Part shown: positions 13,888-17,394 of the stretch, piece after piece | Numbering within the stretch: the stretch's first letter is position 1 | Layout: each line of letters starts with the position of its first letter | NCBI RefSeq assembly: GCF_047920995.1 | Contig: NZ_JBLRWZ010000041.1 | Span: forward strand, 1-17,394 | DNA length: 17,394 bases | Reading direction: 5' to 3' | Source of the DNA: Aliidiomarina sp047920995 | GTDB lineage: Bacteria > Pseudomonadota > Gammaproteobacteria > Enterobacterales > Alteromonadaceae | Position numbers and translations under genes: made by a program | Notes under the pieces: model-generated | Database searches by the model: none | Seen by the model: only the letters and a program-made list of their open reading frames with translations | What the model was told of the DNA's origin: nothing

Positions 13888-14034
13888 CGGAGAGATTGGG
13901 GTCAGTGAGCACCGTCACTGACCCCAATCTTTGCGGAGGCAGAGAAAACTGGCGTGCAGGCCCTGGTTTATGGGGGTTAGGTGTTGGGGGCGGAGAAAAA
14001 GGTGTCAGACACCGTGCTCACTGACCCCAATCTC
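13888..14034 (+). repeat. Composite two-hairpin REP element, copy B, overlapping the yjjV 3' end
   Basis: This 147-bp element has the same order as copy A: GGAGAGATTGGGGTCAGTGAG hairpin 1, TTGCGGAGGCAGAGAAAA, a divergent middle, GGGGGCGGAGAAAAA, and hairpin 2 ending GCTCACTGACCCCAATCTC. Hairpin 2 has GGTGTCAG where copy A has GGGGTCAG. The right end (14005-14034) encodes the last nine codons and the stop of yjjV. The left end is about 40-70 nt upstream of the DUF2256 start, so it is also in that operon's promoter region. Confidence 0.9.
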
Positions 14035-14865
14035 CCGCGCGATGCGCGCGATGTTCGCGGGTTCGTTGCGCTGGCCTTGCTGGCCGCTGAGGGGCATATC
14101 GGGGCTGTCGGTTTCGAGCACGAGGGCGGAGTGGGGTATGCGGGCGATAGCGGCGCGGGTTTTGCGGGCGCGCTCGTATGTGATAACGCCGCCCACGCCG
14201 AGGCGGAAACCGGCATCTACCCACGCTTGGGCTTGTTCATAACTGCCAGAAAAGGCGTGCACAATGCCGCCGCAAATGCGTTTTCTGCGCACCATGGCAA
14301 GCATTTCATCAAGGGTTTTACGATGGTGCAAAATCACCGGCATGGTTAATTCCGCAGCGATATCAAGCTGCTGCTCGAACACGAAGCGTTGCAACTCGGG
14401 GTGTGGTTTGCTGGCATCAAGGCCGATTTCTCCCAGCGCGATGGCGGGTTGGTTATGGGTTGCGGCGGCAGCCACTTTTGTCGATGCAGCCACTGTTCCC
14501 ATCGTAACCAACTCTGCCACAGAGCCATCGAGCTCACTTGCAGTAATCGGCATTTCCCCGAGTAACCACTGCGGCAACTCCCGCAACGCGGCCTCATAAT
14601 CTAGCGCCGGATCCAGAAAATAAGGATGCAAGCCATACGCCACCCGCCAATTCGGATATTGTTGTGCTAGCAATGCCAACCGTGGCCATTGGGCGTGGGT
14701 TATACCGGGCACAAGAAACTTTTCTACGCCGGCAGCCAAAGCGCGCGCCATTACGGCATCGCGATCGGTATCGAAATCTTCGAAATCGAGGTGGCAGTGC
14801 GAATCGGTAAAGCGCTGTGAGCTTAATGAATATGAAGGAAATTCATCTAATAGGCGCGTTAACAT
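14005..14865 (-). CDS. yjjV: TatD-family metal-dependent hydrolase (YjjV-like), C-terminus replaced by REP sequence
   Basis: The 286-residue TIM-barrel hydrolase has all metal-site motifs: DSHCHLDF (H23, H25), GEIGLD (E146), VILHHRK (H180/H181), VHAFSGS (H203) and ETDSPDMPL (D253 region). VGGVITYERARKTRAAI and GQQGQRNEPANIARIA mark the YjjV subgroup. The normal tail after REPANIARIA (about 25 residues ending in a T-x-N-x4-LF type helix) is missing: the frame enters the REP and ends VSEHGV-stop. A Thr/Ala-rich segment at about 104-141 between LLGEMPI and IALGEIGLD looks like an extra 30-35 residues relative to E. coli YjjV (259). TatD proteins are 3'-5' exonucleases/deoxyribonucleases; YjjV's substrate is not known. 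The start is 5 nt after the ytjB stop. Activity without the last helix is uncertain. Confidence 0.88.
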   Translation of the reverse strand: MLTRLLDEFPSYSLSSQRFTDSHCHLDFEDFDTDRDAVMARALAAGVEKFLVPGITHAQWPRLALLAQQYPNWRVAYGLHPYFLDPALDYEAALRELPQWLLGEMPITASELDGSVAELVTMGTVAASTKVAAAATHNQPAIALGEIGLDASKPHPELQRFVFEQQLDIAAELTMPVILHHRKTLDEMLAMVRRKRICGGIVHAFSGSYEQAQAWVDAGFRLGVGGVITYERARKTRAAIARIPHSALVLETDSPDMPLSGQQGQRNEPANIARIAREIGVSEHGV

Positions 14866-14870
14866 GAATC

Positions 14871-15524
14871 TTATTCATCTTTTTTGGTAGCAGGGTAATC
14901 AGCCACCGGAATTGCCCGGCGGCGGCGCAGAAAGGCAAAAGTAACCACAGCACCAGCAAAAAATGCCAACCCAATAAGTAGCGCCAGTTGCCGCAACGAA
15001 GCTCGATGATACGGCCGCGATTCTGCGGTAATGCGCTGATAATCAAAGGTAATGCGCACAAAGCCAAGCAACTGAGCGCCGCTTTCATCTCTATCCATTA
15101 CCGTGGCCACCATGGGCACAGCCCACATGGAATCTGGTAGTTGCCGCAAAAATTCATGTACAGGTTGATCATGGCCCACGCGCACAATGTTGCGCCCGCG
15201 GTTGTCTTGAATACTCACTTCTAAAATGGAGGGCTGCTTTTGCAAATGTTCGGCAAGGCTTACCAGCCCTTCGCGGTTTTCATTAATAAACCACACCCGT
15301 GCTTCATGTTGCGCTTGTGCCATAATCACTTGCGCTAAATTCTCTGTGTGCGCCACTAATACTTCTTCACCTTTTTGATTGGCTTGCAACCAAAGATTGG
15401 TGATAATTGATAGTGTAATTATCGCAACAACCAGCAGAATAATACGCCGATACAGGCGCTCACCACGGAACATCCATGGGCGCTTGTTTTTTGCGGTATT
15501 TGTTTGAAAATGCGCTATATTCAT
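14871..15524 (-). CDS. ytjB: YtjB/AhpA (SMP) family membrane protein
   Basis: The 217-residue protein has an N-terminal basic region (RGERLYRR), a first membrane segment IILLVVAIITLSIITNLWLQ (about 28-48), a periplasmic domain of about 125 residues (QHEARVWFINENREGLVSLAEHL, ILEVSIQDNRGRNIV, FVRITFDYQRIT), a second membrane segment LRQLALLIGLAFFAGAVVTFAF and an RRRR cytoplasmic tail. This architecture and its divergent position next to serB match E. coli YtjB (SMP), a conserved protein of unknown role. It is followed 5 nt later by yjjV. No strong ribosome site precedes the ATG; Met18 (MFRGERLYRR) is an alternative start. Confidence 0.87.
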   Translation of the reverse strand: MNIAHFQTNTAKNKRPWMFRGERLYRRIILLVVAIITLSIITNLWLQANQKGEEVLVAHTENLAQVIMAQAQHEARVWFINENREGLVSLAEHLQKQPSILEVSIQDNRGRNIVRVGHDQPVHEFLRQLPDSMWAVPMVATVMDRDESGAQLLGFVRITFDYQRITAESRPYHRASLRQLALLIGLAFFAGAVVTFAFLRRRRAIPVADYPATKKDE

Positions 15525-15685
15525 AGCAGCAACTTTAGCCTAGCGTTAGCGTGCGGGCAATGGAAATTCGGCCGTTTACATTTTCACTGCAGAAATCGGA
15601 TGAAATTTATGCACAATAGAGCAACCGTGCAATAACCATTCCAGAATAAAAACAATGAGCGCGTAAGCGTAAGGACATAGAAGCA

Positions 15686-16333
15686 ATGAGCACATTACCC
15701 GACATGCACAAGCCAGGGTTGGCGGTGTTTGATATGGATTCCACATTGATACAGCTCGAAAGCATCGATGCCATTGCTGAGGCTGCTGGCCATGGTGAGG
15801 CGGTTGCGGCGATTACCGAACGCGCGATGCAAGGTGAGCTGGATTTTGTGGAGGCGCTGAACGAGCGGGTGAAAATGCTGCAGGGGGTTCCCGAAGAGCT
15901 GATTTTTAAGATGGCCGATAATCTACCCTACACCGAGGGCGCCGATGATTTAATGCGCTTTTTGCGTAAATTTCGCTGGCGTATTGCCATTGTATCGGGC
16001 GGTTTTACCTGGTTTGCGGATATGGCGGCCATGCGGTGGGGCGCCGATTACGTGGCCTGTAATGTACTGGAAGTAGCCAATGGCAAGCTTACCGGTAAGT
16101 TGCTCGGCCCAATTATTGATGGGCAAGCGAAAGCAGATGCGCTGAAAGCCTTGATGCGCCAATACAGCTTGCCCCGCGAGCAAGTAATTGCAGTAGGCGA
16201 TGGCGCGAATGATATCGCCATGCTTGAAGCTGCTGGCTTTGGCGTGGGCTTTAACGCTAAACCGGCGCTCGCCAAAGTGGCGGATATCAATATTGAAGGC
16301 TCGCTAGCGAATTTGATTAAGGTGCTGTTGTAG
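15686..16333 (+). CDS. serB: Phosphoserine phosphatase SerB (short form)
   Basis: This 215-residue HAD-family enzyme catalyses the last step of L-serine synthesis, removing phosphate from O-phosphoserine. All catalytic motifs are present: DMDST (16-20, nucleophile D16 and acid/base D18), SGG (104-106), K149 and GDGANDIAML (171-180). LESIDAIAEAAG and MQGELDFVEALNERV form the substrate-recognising cap. E. coli SerB has 322 residues; the extra N-terminal domain is absent here. AAGGA lies about 11 nt before the ATG. It is divergent from ytjB across a 161-bp gap and converges with the DUF2442 gene 9 bp downstream. Confidence 0.96.
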   Translation: MSTLPDMHKPGLAVFDMDSTLIQLESIDAIAEAAGHGEAVAAITERAMQGELDFVEALNERVKMLQGVPEELIFKMADNLPYTEGADDLMRFLRKFRWRIAIVSGGFTWFADMAAMRWGADYVACNVLEVANGKLTGKLLGPIIDGQAKADALKALMRQYSLPREQVIAVGDGANDIAMLEAAGFGVGFNAKPALAKVADINIEGSLANLIKVLL

Positions 16334-16342
16334 ATTAGTGCT

Positions 16343-16615
16343 TTAGTTGGCTGTTGCGGTGTTCGCTAACAGGCGTTGATATAATGCATCAGGCGCAATA
16401 TCTGGTTGATTTTTTGTGTGTTCTAAAGGCCAATAAACAGCGCCAAAGGTGTCTACTGCAACTTTCGCGAAGTTCTCAACGTTCCAAAGAGGATCAAATA
16501 CTGGACCAAACAACATATCTTCAACGCACACATCGCCGCTAGCACCGTTATTAAATTCAAGTGCTAGCACATAGCCGGCTTTCGGTTTAACAGCTGTTAC
16601 TTTCGCAATGTGCAT
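16343..16615 (-). CDS. DUF2442 family protein
   Basis: I place the start at ATG 16615 (MHIAKVTAVKPKAGYVL), just after TTGGAG and 2 nt after the stop of the DUF4160 gene; the frame extends upstream but overlaps that gene. The protein has 90 residues. AGYVLALEFNNGASGDVCVEDML, GPVFDPL, FAKVAVDTFGAVYWP and DIAPDALYQRLL match the DUF2442 pattern (short beta-rich domain, W-P then D-x-AP-x-x-LY). DUF2442 genes commonly follow DUF4160 genes and the pair is often regarded as a candidate toxin-antitoxin-like module, with DUF2442 proposed as antitoxin; that role is an inference. Confidence 0.85.
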   Translation of the reverse strand: MHIAKVTAVKPKAGYVLALEFNNGASGDVCVEDMLFGPVFDPLWNVENFAKVAVDTFGAVYWPLEHTKNQPDIAPDALYQRLLANTATAN

Positions 16616-16617
16616 AG

Positions 16618-16878
16618 TTACTCCAAGGGCGGAATCGGTTTTAACGGTAAATGCTTTTCGGCAAGTTCCCAATCCTCGAGAAGCGCCTCTTGATTGGATA
16701 AGATCCAATCTATAGTGAGGAGCAGAGCCCTGCGCGGCAACTTCCCCGATAGAACCTCGAATGAACTAATCTTAATTATAGCCTCGAATTCACCGTAGTA
16801 AACATGAATATGAGGTGGGTTGTGGTCGTTGTAATACATGCGGATCGCGATTCCGAAGAACTCTGATATTGTTGGCAT
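16618..16878 (-). CDS. DUF4160 family protein
   Basis: The start is ATG 16878 (MPTISEFFGI): GGAG with 6 nt spacing precedes it, and the family begins exactly here; an upstream ATG at 16905 lacks this support. The protein has 86 residues. MPTISEFFGIAIRMYYNDHNPPHIHVYYGEFEAIIKI is the DUF4160 hallmark, with the conserved D-H-x-PPH-x-H-V-x-Y segment. GKLPRRALLLTIDWI and LLEDWELA complete it. Its role is not established. It forms a two-gene unit with DUF2442. Confidence 0.87.
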   Translation of the reverse strand: MPTISEFFGIAIRMYYNDHNPPHIHVYYGEFEAIIKISSFEVLSGKLPRRALLLTIDWILSNQEALLEDWELAEKHLPLKPIPPLE

Positions 16879-16900
16879 CCTTGCCTCCGAGTAACTAAGC

Positions 16901-16929
16901 ATCATAAATGCTAGTTCACACCCTGAGAA
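16901..16929 (-). promoter_or_regulatory. Candidate promoter of the DUF4160-DUF2442 pair
   Basis: On the minus strand TTCTCA (16929-16924), a 17-nt spacer and TATGAT (16906-16901) fit sigma-70 boxes (4/6 and 5/6). It lies 22 nt upstream of the DUF4160 ATG, in the short gap after the ABC ATPase remnant. Confidence 0.4.
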
Positions 16930-16959
16930 TGCCCAGCTATTTGCGAGATTGCTTCATGA

Positions 16960-17322
16960 TTAAACCCCAAATACTGCGAAAATATTTTCAGCGGTAAGCA
17001 CCTCAGCGCTAGCGCCTTGCGCATACACCGCGTTGTTCGCCAGTAACAAGGCGTTATCACAATATTCCTGCCCAGCGCGTAAATCGTGCATTACTACAAT
17101 CACCATACCGCCAGCGCGCGCGTGCGCTTGCAACAGTTGCATTACTGCGCGTTGATGACGTGGATCGAGGCCGGCTGTGGGTTCATCGGCAAGAATTACT
17201 TTTGGTTTTCCTGCTAATACTCGCGCTAGTAGGGCGCGCTGTAGTTCTCCGGTGGATATTTCACTTACTTTCCGCTCGGCTAAATGGGCGCAATCGGTTT
17301 GCTTCATGGTGCTTGCGGGCAT
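16960..17322 (-). pseudogene. ABC transporter ATPase, C-terminal half (frame broken near right edge)
   Basis: The 120-residue frame contains the ABC signature region SEISTGELQRALLARVLA, Walker B with D-loop VILADEPTAGLDPRHQ and the H-loop VVMHDL, then a C-terminal tail (ASAEVLTAENIFAVFGV) typical of iron-siderophore/heme/cobalamin-type importer ATPases. The Walker A half is missing. Upstream in the same frame there is a TGA at 17358-17356, and the codons 17323-17355 do not resemble an ABC ATPase. Homology seems to stop around 17308-17320. Either the gene is truncated or rearranged, or the right end is a sequencing or assembly artefact. ATG 17322 is merely the first in-frame ATG. Confidence 0.7.
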
Positions 17323-17394
17323 GGTTGCTTGGGTGGCGCTCTGGCTGCTGAGTTTTCACACGGCTTTGATGGTTATCGCCCTGGTCGGATTCAC

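Noticed and set aside
13848..13888. Remnant of the lost yjjV C-terminus beyond the REP
   Set aside because: Short open stretches exist on the minus strand here, but none shows the TatD tail pattern convincingly.
4411..14034. Regularly recurring GGGGTCAGTGAGC motifs as a possible CRISPR array
   Set aside because: The copies are dispersed over 10 kb, palindromic, in both orientations, with no uniform repeat-spacer pattern and no cas genes.
15525..15685. Promoters for ytjB and serB in the divergent gap
   Set aside because: Promoters must be here, but no pair of boxes with good spacing and match stood out enough to report.

Overview
The window looks like chromosomal DNA of a marine-type gammaproteobacterium, most plausibly Alteromonadales-like (Idiomarinaceae is one guess from gene content only). 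The pointers are the holD-rimI-...-prfC neighbourhood, ytjB divergent from serB, a yjbEFGH/gfc-type polysaccharide secretion locus and DASH cryptochrome genes. GC content looks moderate. Both window edges cut through coding or formerly coding sequence.

Layout. 1-4344 (minus strand) is a yjb/gfc-type exopolysaccharide export operon. A YjbF/GfcB lipoprotein (TTG start) overlaps a fused GfcC-YjbH gene; YjbH is continued in another frame, so there is an apparent frameshift near 1565. A small YjbE-like exported protein runs off the left edge. 4411-5410 is a REP-associated tyrosine transposase (RAYT) bracketed by its REP repeats. 5475-7493 (plus) is holD, rimI and a UDP-glucuronate epimerase, meeting prfC (minus, 7490-9073) tail to tail with a 4-nt overlap. 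9369-11420 is a large membrane protein of the 'Gcr site-specific recombinase' family. 11505-13847 (minus) is a DUF2256 / flavin reductase / DASH-cryptochrome operon. 14005-15524 (minus) is yjjV (TatD-family nuclease) and ytjB, divergent from serB (plus, 15686-16333). 16343-16878 (minus) is a DUF4160/DUF2442 pair. The right end holds the C-terminal half of an ABC ATPase whose frame is broken.

The unifying theme is a RAYT/REP system. Copies of one palindromic family (core GGGGTCAGTGAGC ... CTGACCCC) lie at eight places. They bracket the RAYT gene, and occur as two nearly equal 147-bp two-hairpin composite elements and between convergent genes. Three copies are inside or at the end of genes. In holD and in the DASH cryptochrome the element is read through in frame and adds a shared peptide (DTALTDP). 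In yjjV it supplies a premature stop and replaces the normal C-terminus. In-frame REP insertion that enlarges housekeeping proteins is the most unusual thing here.

No tRNA, rRNA or CRISPR array was seen. No stretch longer than 300 bases lacks a gene; the two largest gaps (4345-4637 and 9074-9368) are largely REP sequence.
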